Positions 13,452-24,992 of a stretch of DNA of 56,640 bases are shown in pieces. The position numbers and the translations under genes are program-made. The stretch is from Mikrocytos mackini (taxonomy: Eukaryota > Endomyxa > Ascetosporea > Mikrocytida > Mikrocytiidae): positions 1 through 56,640 of the forward strand of contig JASNJN010000116.1 in the NCBI GenBank assembly GCA_030180075.1, read 5' to 3'. The stretch's first letter is position 1, and each line of letters opens with the position of its first letter. The notes under the pieces are model-generated. The model had not been told where the DNA came from, made no database searches, and worked only from the letters and a program-made list of their open reading frames with translations.

Positions 13452-14329
13452 CTTTTATTTTTTCCAAAAATAAATTCAAATTTGTAATTATCGACAATGA
13501 AACATTTTTGTGGCTATGGGCACTCATGCCCACTAAATATCTTGAACTACACTAGTTAATAAAAATGTTTTCTCTTGATAGTCGTTAATTTCGTTCTTGA
13601 GGTCTGCATAGCTGTAAAATTTTCGTTTTATACTGATTGAGGGATCAGCACTCGAGGAAACAACACCTTCTTTTTCACACATTAAATTTAACTTTGAAAA
13701 CAGACAACCCCGCACACATAACTACAAAAGTTATTTTCTTTAAAACTGAGGGTTGCCCAACCCTCAAATCGAAAATGACCTGTATTGCTAATCTCAGAAA
13801 CTTACGCGCAATCAGAGCCCAGAAAGATATAAAATAAACAGAATAACCCAATAACAAAGCCCAACCATTCTAAACTCTTAACTCACCTAATCAAAACATG
13901 TTCAGATGTAAGGTCAAAGATAACTTGGATTTCACCTCAACGCGAACACTATATGGATTACAAATACTGTTCTAAAGGGAATTGACTGTACATGGTACAA
14001 TACAAGGCACAAACCGTTCCAACCTCGTTATGGAAGCTAAAATCACTTATGGAACGTTTATATGAATGTATTATTCAGCGATAAATAAAGAAATATTCAA
14101 AGGATAGGTTAAATGTAGTTATTTTTAAGTTTGAAATTTGTTAAATTATATTAACAGATTATTATAAGGCGAACGTCAAAGTAAAGGCAATATATAAATA
14201 AAATGAGTTGAATGATTTCATTTATCAGATAGGAATTATTTAGGCTCAGAAAATTTCCACCAATAACTTTTTTTTCAAATTGTTTATTTTAGCTTGATAG
14301 TAAGATATATTGATTTACAGACGATTTTA
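13452..14329. other. Non-coding stretch
   Basis: No supported gene was found. Overlapping frames of about 60 codons at 13533-13857 lie on both strands and show no family resemblance. Confidence 0.5.
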
Positions 14330-14885
14330 CATAAGATTTATATCTCGGTTTTTGATTTGGTGATCTCTCATAAAAAATTTTCTCTTTAATTTTACATTTT
14401 TTTAAATTTGGACCAGACATGAGAATAACCGACCCGACCGACCGCCCGAACCCGACCCGATCGGGTCGGGTTCGGGCGGAAGAAGGACCCAAAATCGCTA
14501 AAAATTCTCAACAAATCGTGAAACATGAAAATAATGAAAATATAATAATATAAACTTCAGATTTACATTCCAGTAATTAAGCAAACGTGGGAAACATTCT
14601 AAATGGAGTATTTGCTGCCCTGATCATAAGAATATTAAATATTTACTCATATTTTGGTGTAAATTTTAACAGAATTTTTGAAATTACATGATAAATTACT
14701 ACCAAAAAATTTATATTTTCTACCCGAACCCGCCCGACCCGAATCGGGTCGGGTCGGGCTCGGGTAGGGAAAACACCTAAAATTCTCATGTCTGATTTAG
14801 ACTGCGTGTATAGAAAATAGCAAATTATAAAGAGAAATTTTGAAATAAAACAATCAAATCGAAAACCGAGATATGCGTTTTGTTT
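14330..14885. mobile_element. Older foldback element split by an hAT MITE
   Basis: Sequences at about 14330-14405 and 14810-14885 are imperfect inverted repeats. Each carries ATATCTCGGTTTT, then a GATTTG-like word and a CTCTTTA-like word. They flank the hAT MITE at 14414-14794, which therefore appears inserted between the arms of an older palindromic element. The outer limits are unclear. Confidence 0.5.
14414..14794 (+). mobile_element. hAT-type MITE, copy 3
   Basis: This has the same family ends (CAGACATGAGAAT) and GC-rich subterminal CCCGACCCGA tracts as the copies in the large palindrome. Its own 8-bp target duplication is ATTTGGAC (14406-14413) against ATTTAGAC (14795-14802), one mismatch. 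It is therefore an independent insertion. It encodes nothing. Confidence 0.85.
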
Positions 14886-15112
14886 AAAATTACCTGAAAA
14901 GCAACGTATGTTAATATTAGAACTTTTTGATACATTTTTAATTATATGTATAGTGGTCAGAAAATGACCAGCCAATTATTTAATTAATTTATGTCGATTT
15001 ATCCGGATTTAATATATATAATAGGGTTGAATAATTTATTTAAACATTTCAAACCACCTGTTAAATAAGTCTATTAATTAAATAATGTGAAAATTGTCTA
15101 CCCCTTCTTTTT

Positions 15113-16142
15113 ATATTAAATTGTATATCAGAATAGGCTGGGTTATTTCGGATTAACCATTGTAAAGCTTCAACAACCCATTGCGGGCGAATTTTATAGT
15201 TGAACGAAGATTCAGAATCTGTGTTATGCTTAATAATATGCATTTTTACATCTGCAACACTTCTAGGAAGAACATTAACAATCGATTCGGGCGCATGTAA
15301 AATATTTATACAATTTCCTTCCATTCTACTGCCGACATATTTGGTGTTATAAATTTTCAAAAATGGGATTGATCGTGAGATAAGTATCGTTTCTAAAAAT
15401 TTAAGCGACGTAAGCTAAGTGGAGGTATACCTGGGACCATCTCATTTTGAATTGAATAACGAAAACGACGTGAATTCTTATTCTCGTTACATAAAGAACA
15501 CATGGTTTGATTGGTCTGTGCAGTTTTAATCAATTTTGGCCATCTTTCTTTGCAAACAATACAATGGATATGTTCATAATTAAATAAAATTTTTTCAAAA
15601 TTGTAAAGCTAATCAAGATGGGGGATGGTATTTTGGAAAATGTTAGTTCCTGTTTCTGGGGATTCAATATTCTGTACAGTCAAATTAGGTGTTTTGAATA
15701 TCCCCTTTTCGGATCTTATAATGGGGTTGGAAAAAATGGATTTGCGTTTTGGGATTTTCACAGTCACAGGATTCAGCCACGAATTCACACATATAATGGA
15801 ATCATATTGATTTATAGTTTTATACAACAAATTCACAACAACCAACCCGCTTGGATTCACTTCAAATTTTATATCCTTTTTTTCATAAACCATAATTTTA
15901 ATTCCCAAACTCTTTGCCGTGGAGACGATAGCGACATTGTCTGCCCATACTCCGTCGATGGCCATATTTGTAATATAGTTGTCGTAGTCTTCTTTGAGGT
16001 AAGTTTCAAAGTATACTCGATTTTCTTTTACAAAACCAACACACGTTTCTCTTATTGCATTGTGCTGGTCTTGGTCTCCTTGTAGTTGATGGGCAATTGC
16101 ACGGAAGAAGCAATTGCCGTCTTTTGTAATCCTCTGTATCAT
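15113..16142 (-). pseudogene. Helitron front end, inverted copy (OTU domain plus following region)
   Basis: This is the mirror copy of the Helitron N-terminal coding region found at 16692-17722. From 16142 leftward it encodes an OTU-like cysteine protease domain starting near DGNCFFRAIAHQL, with the expected Asp and Cys of the catalytic motif. The region after it (15360-15113) matches the Helitron protein from KIYNTKYVGSRMEG to SDIQF. A stop follows the OTU part at about 15609, and another frame is needed further on, so the copy is broken. In this arm the reading passes through the position where the other arm has a stop. Homology ends abruptly at 15113. Confidence 0.85.
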
Positions 16143-16219
16143 TTTGTTTTGGGCTAAAAGAATAATTAAAATTTAAACTTATAATGGTACACAAATTTGT
16201 TTTAAAAAGTGGGCTGCAT

Positions 16220-16623
16220 TCGTGGATAAATCTTAAAATTATCTCAAAAATACAAACGGCCTCGTGGTGGTAAGCATGCNAATGTGCCAAACTTGCCAAG
16301 TATCCAATTGCATTTGCGTCTTTCTTATATAGTTGAAAGAGCATTCTCCTAAAGTATCTGAACCTTGCCATTATTTAAAATTAAGTTTTGAAAAACTAAG
16401 TTTATATTGTATTTAAACGGTCTATATGCCTTTTCAATTGCCAATATCCATACCTATCTAGAAAATTAAAATTTTACATAAAAATCGAAAAAAATTCTCT
16501 TATTTGTGCTTATAATCCCCAGATATTTTTAATTTATGGTGAAAAACTGCGAAAAGACAAATATTACAAATAATTTATTACATCATATTATATTGCATTT
16601 CTTGATATTTACGGAAATATACC
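16220..16623. other. Spacer between Helitron inverted arms
   Basis: These 404 bases separate the two inverted copies and contain one undetermined base at 16280. A minus-strand open stretch of about 55 codons starting at 16371 runs toward the arm but resembles nothing I recognise. Confidence 0.5.
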
Positions 16624-16655
16624 ACTTTTTAAAACAAATTTGTGTACCATTATAA

Positions 16656-16670
16656 GTTTAAATTTTAATT
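16656..16670 (+). promoter_or_regulatory. AAATTT-type tract before the Helitron ORF
   Basis: A TTTAAATTTTAATT tract ends about 20 bases before the ATG at 16692 and is conserved in the mirror copy. It resembles the tract found upstream of host genes in this window. Confidence 0.4.
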
Positions 16671-18272
16671 ATTATTTTAGCTCAAAACAAAATGATACAG
16701 AGGATTACAGAAGACGGCAATTGCTTCTTCCGTGCAATTGCCCATCAACTACAAGGAGACCAAGACCAGCACAATGCAATAAGAGAAACATGTGTTGGTT
16801 TTGTAAAAGAAAATCGAGTATACTTTGAAACTTACCTCAAAGAAGACTACGACAACTATATTACAAATATGGCCATCGGCGGAGTATGGGTAGACAATGT
16901 CGCTATCGTCTCCACGGCAAAGAGTTTGGGAATTAAAATTATGGTTTATGAAAAGAAGGATATAAAATTTGAAGTGAATCCAAGCGGGTTGGTTGTTGCG
17001 AATTTGTTGTATAAAACTATAAATCAATATGATTTCATTATATGTGTGAATTCGTGGCTGAATCCTGTGACTGTGAAAATCCCAAAACGCAAATCCATTT
17101 TGTCCAACCCCATTATAAGATCGGAAAAGGGTATATTCAAAACAACAAATTTGCCTTTGCAGAATATCGAATCCCCATAAATAAGAACTAACATTTTCCA
17201 AAATACCATCCCCCATCTTGATTTGCTTTACAATTTTGAAAAAAATTTATTTAATTATGAACATATCCATTGTATTGTTTGCAAAGAAAGATGGCCAAAA
17301 TTAATTAAAACTGCACAAAGCAACCAAAACATGTGTTCTTTATGTAACGAGAATAAGAATTCACGTCGTTTTCGTTATTCAATTCAAAATGAGATGGTCC
17401 CAGGTATACCTCCACTTAGCTTACGTCGCTTAAATTTTTTAGAAACGATACTTATCTCACGATCAATCCCATTTTTGAAAATTTATAACACCGAATATGT
17501 CGGCAGTAGAATGGAAGGAAATTGTATAAATATTTTACATGCGCCCGAATCGATTGTTAATGTTCTTCCTAGAAGTGTTGCAGATGTTAAAATGCATATT
17601 ATTAAGCATAACACAGATTCTGAATCTTCGTTCAACTATAAAATTCGCCCGCAATGGGTTGTTGAAGCTTTACAATGGTTAATCCGAAATAACCCAGCCT
17701 ATTCTGATATACAATTTAATAGCGATTTTGTTTCAGAAAATCAGGAATTTGAACTTGATACTTCTGATCAGAGCGATACGGAGGGGGATATTTATGAAAC
17801 ATTTATACCAGATATTAATAAAAAACAAAGTGAAAAGGGAAGTATCGCTTCTACCTTAAATTATTCGTTTAGCGGAAGTCCTATTAATGAGTTTAATACT
17901 CCTTTTCTGGCTACTTATTGTTTTNCAGTTTTATTCCCAACCTCCAAAGGCGATTTCACCCGTAAAAACATACAGTACAATATTAATTGGGGTGATTCCA
18001 TTAAACATTTACTTAAATATTCATACAATATTGGAGATGAAGTTATATATCCTTTTGCAGAGAACAAGCTTTTTGTGTTTTGGGCTTATAATCTTTTGGA
18101 AAGACATCGTCTTATTTTGCAAACGAAAATTTTTCTCCACAAAGAATTTGAAATCGGCGATTTGTCTGTTGAGAAAATTAAAAGTATACTTTCAAATCCT
18201 TTAGAATCTAAACAATTTATAAATAAATGTTTGAATTACACATCAAATGTAAGAGGTAATGCAGGTTATTGG

Positions 18273-18868
18273 CTGAGCGTAAAAGGGTCATTGCAAAATA
18301 TTATAGAACAGAAAGGATCGCCTAATATATTTTTTACATTCTCTTCAGCCGAATCTTACTGGCCAGATATGCTCAGGCTTTTTTCTTCAAACCTTCCTGA
18401 TACATGGTTTGACAAAATGCAATCCATTCAGAAAAACACTTCTCTTATGATTGGTATTTTATGAAGCGTTTCACACATTTTATAAAAATACTTTTTAAAG
18501 AGATATATCCATCAGAATGGCATTGGTTTCGTATTGAATTTCAACACCGTGGTACAATTCATATACACGGGTTTGCAAGGGTAAAGCTTAACATAGACTT
18601 GGAATTTTATGTAAAGAAAGCAATTGAGTATAAAATTTTGTCAAAACTTGGAAATCTTTCTGATTCTTCTATTAATTATTGGAATAATATTGAAACAACA
18701 TTGATAAATACTATTGACAGATACATAACTTCCAAATGGCCAAATTCGTTAAATGATATTCATAAACAACCAATTCTTGATAACTCACATCCTTGCTCAA
18801 TTTTATTATCCGATAATAAATTTATATCATTATCAAAGTATTATTCAGAATTGCCCAATAAATGTTGT
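18273..18868 (+). repeat. Direct duplication, first copy
   Basis: This 596-bp Helitron segment recurs at 19187-19782 (offset 914) with about four differences that I counted. It starts at CTGAGC and ends at AATGTTGT. Confidence 0.9.
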
Positions 18869-19192
18869 TTCAATATTATTCCAATAATTAATAGAAGAAT
18901 CAGAAAGATTTCCAAGTTTTGACAAATTTTTATACTCAATTGCTTTCTTTACATAAAATTCCAAGTCTATGTTAAGCTTTACCCTTGCAAACCCGTGTAT
19001 ATGAATTGTACCACGGTGTTGAAATTCAATACGAAACCAATGCCATTCTGATGGATATATCTCTTTAAAAAGTATTTTTATAAAATGTGTGAAACGCTTC
19101 ATAAAATACCAATCATAAGAGAAGTGTTTTTCTGAATGGATTGCATTTTGTCAAACCATGTATCAGGAAGGTTTGAAGAAAAAAGCCTGAGC
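18861..19192 (-). repeat. Inverted 332-bp segment between the direct copies
   Basis: This is the reverse complement of 18371-18702; source and copy both measure 332 bp. Its left junction shares AATGTTGT (8 bp) with the end of the first direct copy. Its right junction shares CTGAGC (6 bp) with the start of the second direct copy. At the variable AAAA/TTTT run it matches the second direct copy, not the first. Confidence 0.9.
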
Positions 19193-19782
19193 GTAAAAGG
19201 GTCATTGCAAAATATTATAGAACAGAAAGGATCGCCTAATATATTTTTTACATTCTCTTCAGCCGAATCTTACTGGCCAGATATGCTCAGGCTTTTTTCT
19301 TCAAACCTTCCTGATACATGGTTTGACAAAATGCAATCCATTCAGAAAAACACTTCTCTTATGATTGGTATTTTATGAAGCGTTTCACACATTTTATAAA
19401 AATACTTTTTAAAGAGATATATCCATCAGAATGGCATTGGTTTCGTATTGAATTTCAACACCGTGGTACAATTCATATACACGGGTTTGCAAGGGTAAAG
19501 CTTAACATAGACTTGGAATTTTATGTAAAGAAAGCAATTGAGTATAAAAATTTGTCAAAACTTGGAAATCTTTCTGATTCTTCTATTAATTATTGGAATA
19601 ATATTGAAACAACATTGATAAATACTATTGACAGATACATAACTTCCAAATGGCCAAATTCGTTAAATGATATTCATAAACAACCAATTCTTAATAACTC
19701 ACATCCTTGCTCGATTTTATTATCCGATAATAAATTTATATCATTATCAAAGTATTATTCAGAATTGTCCAATAAATGTTGT
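19187..19782 (+). repeat. Direct duplication, second copy
   Basis: This copy continues into the rest of the Helitron (CRFGFPKP region and Rep Tyr motif), so it represents the original arrangement, and 18273-19186 is the added material. Confidence 0.9.
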
Positions 19783-21147
19783 CGACATACAAAGTGCTCG
19801 GAATCGTATTGTCTCTGAATTAAACGTGGTGTTAGAAAATGCCGTTTTGGTTTTCCTAAACCTGAATCATTACATACAAAAATCATATACAACCAAAACA
19901 AAATCGGTGATAATTATTTAACATACGAAATTGAAAGAAAAGATTCATTAATTAACACACACAACATATATCAAATTCTTGGGTGGAAGGCCAATGTCGA
20001 TATGCAATTTATACTTTCAGAAACACATGTTGTAGAATATCTGACTAAATATGTAACTAAATCAGAGCCAACATCAATTGGATTAAAAAATTGTATAGAA
20101 AACATGATAGAACAGGATGAAAATCGCCCAATATCTTCTATATTTAAATCTTCAATATTAAAAAAGTTGGCAGGTAGAGACATTGGCCTTATGAAATGCT
20201 CACATATACTGCAAGGTCTCCCTTTATATAAAAGTTCTTTGGAATTTGTTACTATAAATTTGTTTGATTGTAAGGAACTTAATTTGTCTACAATAAACAA
20301 TCGTGATATCGTTAAACTCAGTATTTTGTACTTTTATAAGAATAGAAGACAAGATTTATCATCCTTAAATTTATATCAATTTATAAGTAAATATTTTATT
20401 AAAAATAACAAATTGTGTAAGAGAAAATCGGAAATAAAAGAGAAAGTTGTCAAGTTTATTCCGAATTTTATATACACCAAAGGATCTGAAAAATATTACA
20501 AATATTGTCTATTGCAACTTATCAAATTCAAGCCGTGGACTGAATTATCTAATGGACTTGATCATATATTCAGCGAACCAGAAAAAGCTATTTTAATTTG
20601 TGAATGGGAATCATATACAGATAACCATCCCTCATTTATTAATTTTGGAAAATTTACAAGTCTTATTCCTGGTGATAATCACACTAAAACATCTGCCATA
20701 GACCACAGAACTAATCATGATAGTGCCAATGCAGTGGAAGATAATTCTTTGTTTGGTTGTTTGTTGGCCGAGATAAATACCAATTCCGATTCAAACATAA
20801 TCTACGATGAGGAAAATAACTTAAATAAGTTACTGACGGGGCGTGTTGAAATTAATAATAAAAATATAACTTTAATAGAAAATGAAAACTCTTTAATAAA
20901 ATACAGTGTTCTGGTTGAAAATATTGACGAAATATATGGATATACAAGCCATGATAATCTCACCATTGTGGACAACGCACCTGATATTAAATTAACAAAA
21001 AACAAAAAGACATATATGATTTTTTTTTCAAATATTGAATTAAACAAAATAACTTCGCAAAATTTGGTAATTATATTAGGATCTGCAGGAACAGGGAAAA
21101 CATTTCTAATAAAATTATTAAAAAACAAGTTGAAGAAAAGTATTGTG

Positions 21148-22491
21148 TTAACTGCAACCACAAGGAAAGCCGCGATGAACATAGGAAACGACTAAACCTG
21201 TTACTAAAGGAAAAGAATATTGATTTGTACTATGTGTTGAGTCAATTAAAATTCCTTTATTGTAAAAATTTTTATATTTACTTAGAATTTCTTTTGTTGT
21301 AAACGCGTAAATGAATTCGTCTTTTTCTATTTGAAATTCTTCATTTGTTTCATCTAATTTGTTAAAACAGATTTCTATTATGCTTTGATTTTGAATATAT
21401 TGGTCTTTTATTTTAACGAAACTTTCGTAATCGTTATTTGATATTTGTTTGGTTCTTGATACTAATGTGATTAAGTAATGTAAATAGTTCATATTTATAG
21501 TTTCTGATTTTTTAGTAACCTCCCCGTTAATGGTTTTAATATTATCTAAATATATTCTGGCTAATGAAACGCCTTTTTCTATTTTATTTAGATATTCTTG
21601 TTTTTCTCAGGAGTAAGCGAAATTTGATTGAAATCCGGGGGATGTGTGTGGAAAGTAGAGAACTTTACTTGAAATGACTTTTGAGAAACTTTCTTAATTG
21701 TTATAAATGCTGTGCAGGGTATTATTTCGTTTTCTATATAATTGCATTTAAAATATTCTGAGTTTATATTTGTTGTATTACAATTTGTTAATTTGCTAAA
21801 TGTTTGGCGCTCTGTTTTTAAAATTGTTCGTTTCCATTCATTTACATCTTTCTCTTTTTTAAAGTAAATTAAATGTATTTTTATTTGAAAGTTATGCTTT
21901 TTACGATAATGTGTAATAAGTCCTATATTCGAAAATAATGTCATTCTATAAACGTTACATGCTATTAAATACTTAGCTTTCTCTGCTCTTTACGTCCGTT
22001 TCATTCTTCTTGGGCGTATTTCTGCTAGCTTCGAACGTGTCGCTGTCTTCGTTAGTAATTATTTTTGCTTTTTTAGAACTTATATTGTTGATGTTTGTTG
22101 TTAAAGTATGGGGTTTCTTAGTTGTTTGACGAATTAGTTTACCTGTATGTTGTGTTTGGTCTTTTGGATGAGAAAGTAGGGATATATTCTCTTTGAGTAG
22201 GGACATATTAACCGACGTGTCTAATGAAATATTGGAATCACAAACCTTCGACTCATTATGGCTATTTCCGCCACTCTGTTTGAAAACCGTTGATACATGT
22301 GCATAGTTAGAATTGTATCTTTCCGTGTTTGCATGTAGCATGGGCGTTTCTCGAACAGAATTATGTACAGCCGCCCTCTTCTTATGTTCTCTGAGGCTAG
22401 CTCCCCTTTCTCCTTTGTGTATAATCCCTATATGAATGTTAAGAGCTCTTATTGCGCCAAATGTGTCCTGGCAATGCTTACAGATCGGCAT
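21148..22491 (-). pseudogene. MULE transposase, N-terminal half, copy 3
   Basis: From the ATG at 22491 this encodes a C2H2 finger (CKHCQDTFG, ending HIGIIH) and a Ser/Thr/Asn-rich linker. A separate frame (21944-21588) then encodes a FLYWCH/GCM-like zinc domain (YFKCNY, CTAFI, FHTHPPDF). A third frame (21492-21148) encodes the first part of the DDE domain, including ILIDSTHSTNQY with the first catalytic Asp, and stops after HRGFP. The second Asp, the Glu, the SWIM and any PHD part are absent. It is broken by at least two frameshifts or stops and is truncated where it meets the Helitron. The domain order matches the 52-kb MULE. Confidence 0.8.
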
Positions 22492-22502
22492 GAGTTGTTT
22501 TT

Positions 22503-22525
22503 TGGAAATTTAAAATTTTTGAAAA
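22503..22525 (-). promoter_or_regulatory. AAATTT-type tract before MULE copy 3
   Basis: A GGAAATTTAAAATTTTTG tract lies 12-34 bases upstream of the minus-strand ATG at 22491, in the same place as the tracts before host genes. Confidence 0.45.
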
Positions 22526-22689
22526 GTAAAACACCGTTTATATATTATATAAAGCACCTTAGTAATTGAAACCACCTAGTTTGAGCTAAAAAGCAAGTCA
22601 ATAAACTCATATTGTGTTCAAATTTGTTATAACCCCTTTAAAAAATCAACATTATTTTGGTGCAATAAGATTCTCTATTTCTGTTTCCA

Positions 22690-22709
22690 AAATTAAAAAA
22701 TTTTTAAAA
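22690..22709 (+). promoter_or_regulatory. AAATTT-type tract before the AAA/PD-(D/E)XK gene
   Basis: An AAATTAAAAAATTTTTAAAA tract abuts the ATG at 22710. It supports that start over the in-frame GTG at 22614. Confidence 0.45.
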
Positions 22710-24992
22710 ATGAGCAACATCACCGAATCACAAAATGACGAACCTACAAACACAAACATAATACCAACAAGCATGGGTGGGTTTAAAAAGCAAAAGCCAC
22801 TTCACGATTCCAAAACATCGATTAAAAACCCAGATGTACTTGATTTGTTAGAAGACGGAAAGTATATTGACAAAACGAAGAAACTCATGTTTTTCTTGAC
22901 ATCTGAAGATCGCATGGTTTGTTTACGACCCCGTCGAATTGGTAAAACAACCACAATAAATACCATTTCTGCAATTTTCGAGGGGCACAAATATAGAGAA
23001 TGGTTCAAAGATACAGCTATATACAATGATCACTTGGAGAACGAAAAAGGCGAATATATAGACAATAATGGCAAACTGATAGAAGCTAATTCGGAAAATG
23101 AAAAAGTCCCAGTGAAATATAATTGGGAAGCACAGCCAGTCTTTGAATTTAGTTTTATGGGAGTTGTATCAACAGATGACGAAAATGAGACTGAAACAAA
23201 CATAATTACTCTTATCGTTTTAAACGCGGAGAAATATGGATTAGTAGATGAATTAGAAAAAAAAGTTAAAGGGGAAAGTATATATTCCTATTTGATAACA
23301 CTTTTTAGTTTGCTTTCTAAGAAGTTTAATAAAAAAAAGATCACAGTTCTAATAGACGAATATGATTATGCATTTCACGAGTATTTATATGACAATGTAG
23401 GACAATTCCAAAAGCAAAAATATTGACGTGGTAATGAAATTCTACAGATCATTGAAATTTTTAAACGACAGACTACATCGTATTAGATCAGTCTTTGTAA
23501 CAGGAATAACCAATTTATTCACCACCAAACAAATTTCCCCTTTGCAAGGATGGGATGATTTTACACTTGATCCTATAACTGCAGATTTGATTAGATTCAC
23601 AGAACAGGAAATTTTATCACACTTTCCAGACCAAAGCTTTAAATACATTTATGGAAACACTTTTAAACGTAACATCGATACCATACAGGATGTAAATATG
23701 GATGAAATTAAAGAAAAAGTAATGACAGCCTTGAAGAAAATGTATGATGGATATAGATTTACAACTGAACCGATTCATGTTTTCAATTCCGAATCCATTT
23801 TGAAATGTTTTAAACATGCTTCTATCGAGAACTATTGGCCCCAAACAGTAAGCACAGAGTTTCAATGGAGATATATTCTTCAATCTCCCAAACTTTTTGA
23901 AGATTTCCTCAAAACAGAAAAAATTAAGAACATAAAGAAAGGAGTACTAATTGGGTGCGAAGCTTACTTGGATAATGAGTATAACAAAGGTATAGCAGCC
24001 TCATATCAAACGGGTTTACTAACTATAGAAAGCTACAACGAAGAAACAAAAACTTTCAATCTAAAAATATCAAATGGTGAGGTTAGAGAAAATTTCGAAG
24101 CGGCCATAGAAAAGGCCAAATACACAATTCTTAACGATAAGGGAGAACGAACAAAAACGGATTTGATTCACTCTATAGAAACCGATAACTGGCCGGAGTT
24201 TTTAAACTAGTATATAACGCATTAGCGCTTATGGTTAAAAACCTTTGTTATAACCGATTAAACGAACCCGAATATTCGGCAATGGTGGGAATGTATCTAT
24301 CAGGTGCTGATATCAAAATATTAGCCGCAGAAGAAAAAACCGATGGCGGAGATATGACGGATATAGTTTTTGATTACAATGGTAAACACTTTATAATCGA
24401 AAGTAAAAGATATGAAACAAGTTACAGCACCACAAAACGTGACGAAGGGTTCAGATAAATAATGAGCAAATATTATAGGCACACAAAAAAGCCCACAGAC
24501 TTTGGAAACGGGATTGTGTATGTAATAGGGATAAATTTCCAAACAATCCCCAAAACTATTCCTACACCAATTCCTATTTCAGAACAAACCAATAAAGATA
24601 TTATAAAGGAGTACATATTACAGATTATCAGACACGAAGACTTTGTCCCCGACGAAATTGAACGAAGAGTGGAGAAGGAAAAGGAATATTTTAATGAGCA
24701 TACAAGAGTATCCGATTTAGTAACAAGGTTGAGGTTTCATATGTCTACAAAGAACAACATAGATAGCTTCTATATGAAGAAAATTAATACCAGAAATGGA
24801 GTGAACACCATTTCACATTTAGAAGGAAAAGCCGAGGGGAACGGAGAATTCAAAGTTTCATCCATAGATTCGTACATAAACAACAAAGCATGGTATTATC
24901 TTGATAGGTATACAGACATACCAGATGAGTTGTGTTCTGAAAGTATTAGAGGTGGAGAGGGTTCAGACAATGGAAACAACTTTACACAATAG
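22710..24992 (+). pseudogene. AAA-ATPase-like / PD-(D/E)XK nuclease-like protein, broken
   Basis: The product resembles the AAA-ATPase-like plus PD-(D/E)XK family (PF09820/PF08011 type), which is expanded in some bacteria and in parasitic eukaryotes. The N-terminal P-loop LRPRRIGKTTT lies at residues 72-82, and a Walker B-like LIDEYDYAF lies near 23350. The sensor-like stretch VFVTGITNLF follows near 23485. The C-terminal nuclease signature reads EPEYSAMVGMYL, then GGDMTDIVFDY and IIESKRY (24260-24415), with the Asp and the E-x-K expected for the fold. The reading changes frame or stops about three times between 23400 and 24460, two of them at homopolymers, yet every segment keeps family resemblance to 24992. 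It is either a young pseudogene or a gene hit by sequencing indels. The role of this family in the host is unknown, and bacterial origin by transfer is plausible. Confidence 0.75.

Larger units (their letters stand above)
16692..21190 (+). pseudogene. Helitron Rep/helicase protein with N-terminal OTU domain, broken and truncated
   Basis: This rolling-circle transposon protein reads in domain order: OTU-like protease (16692-17180, catalytic motif DGNCFF), a Cys-containing linker (CIVCKERW, then CSLCNENK), a Helitron-like N region (about 17450-18460), the HUH replication initiator motif HIHGF with a preceding RG (about 18545-18575), the Rep Tyr motif VVEYLTKYVTKSE (about 20030-20065), and a helicase Walker A GSAGTGKT (21080-21103). 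It ends just after KAAMNIG near 21190, so helicase motifs II-VI are missing. OTU and the downstream part share one frame, separated by a stop at 17178-17180 that the inverted copy lacks. This indicates one fused ancestral protein. Another break is the ATGA overlap at 18461-18464, present in both duplicated copies. Two undetermined or rearranged stretches (17925 and 18861-19192) add to the damage. Confidence 0.85.

Noticed and set aside
15618-16085. 155-codon frames antisense to the OTU domain in both arms
   Set aside because: They are antisense shadows of a conserved domain; their similarity reflects the inverted duplication.
16671-16680. 3' splice site (TTATTATTTTAG) before the Helitron ORF
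   Set aside because: No matching 5' site or upstream exon could be supported, and the ATG 12 bases later explains the reading.
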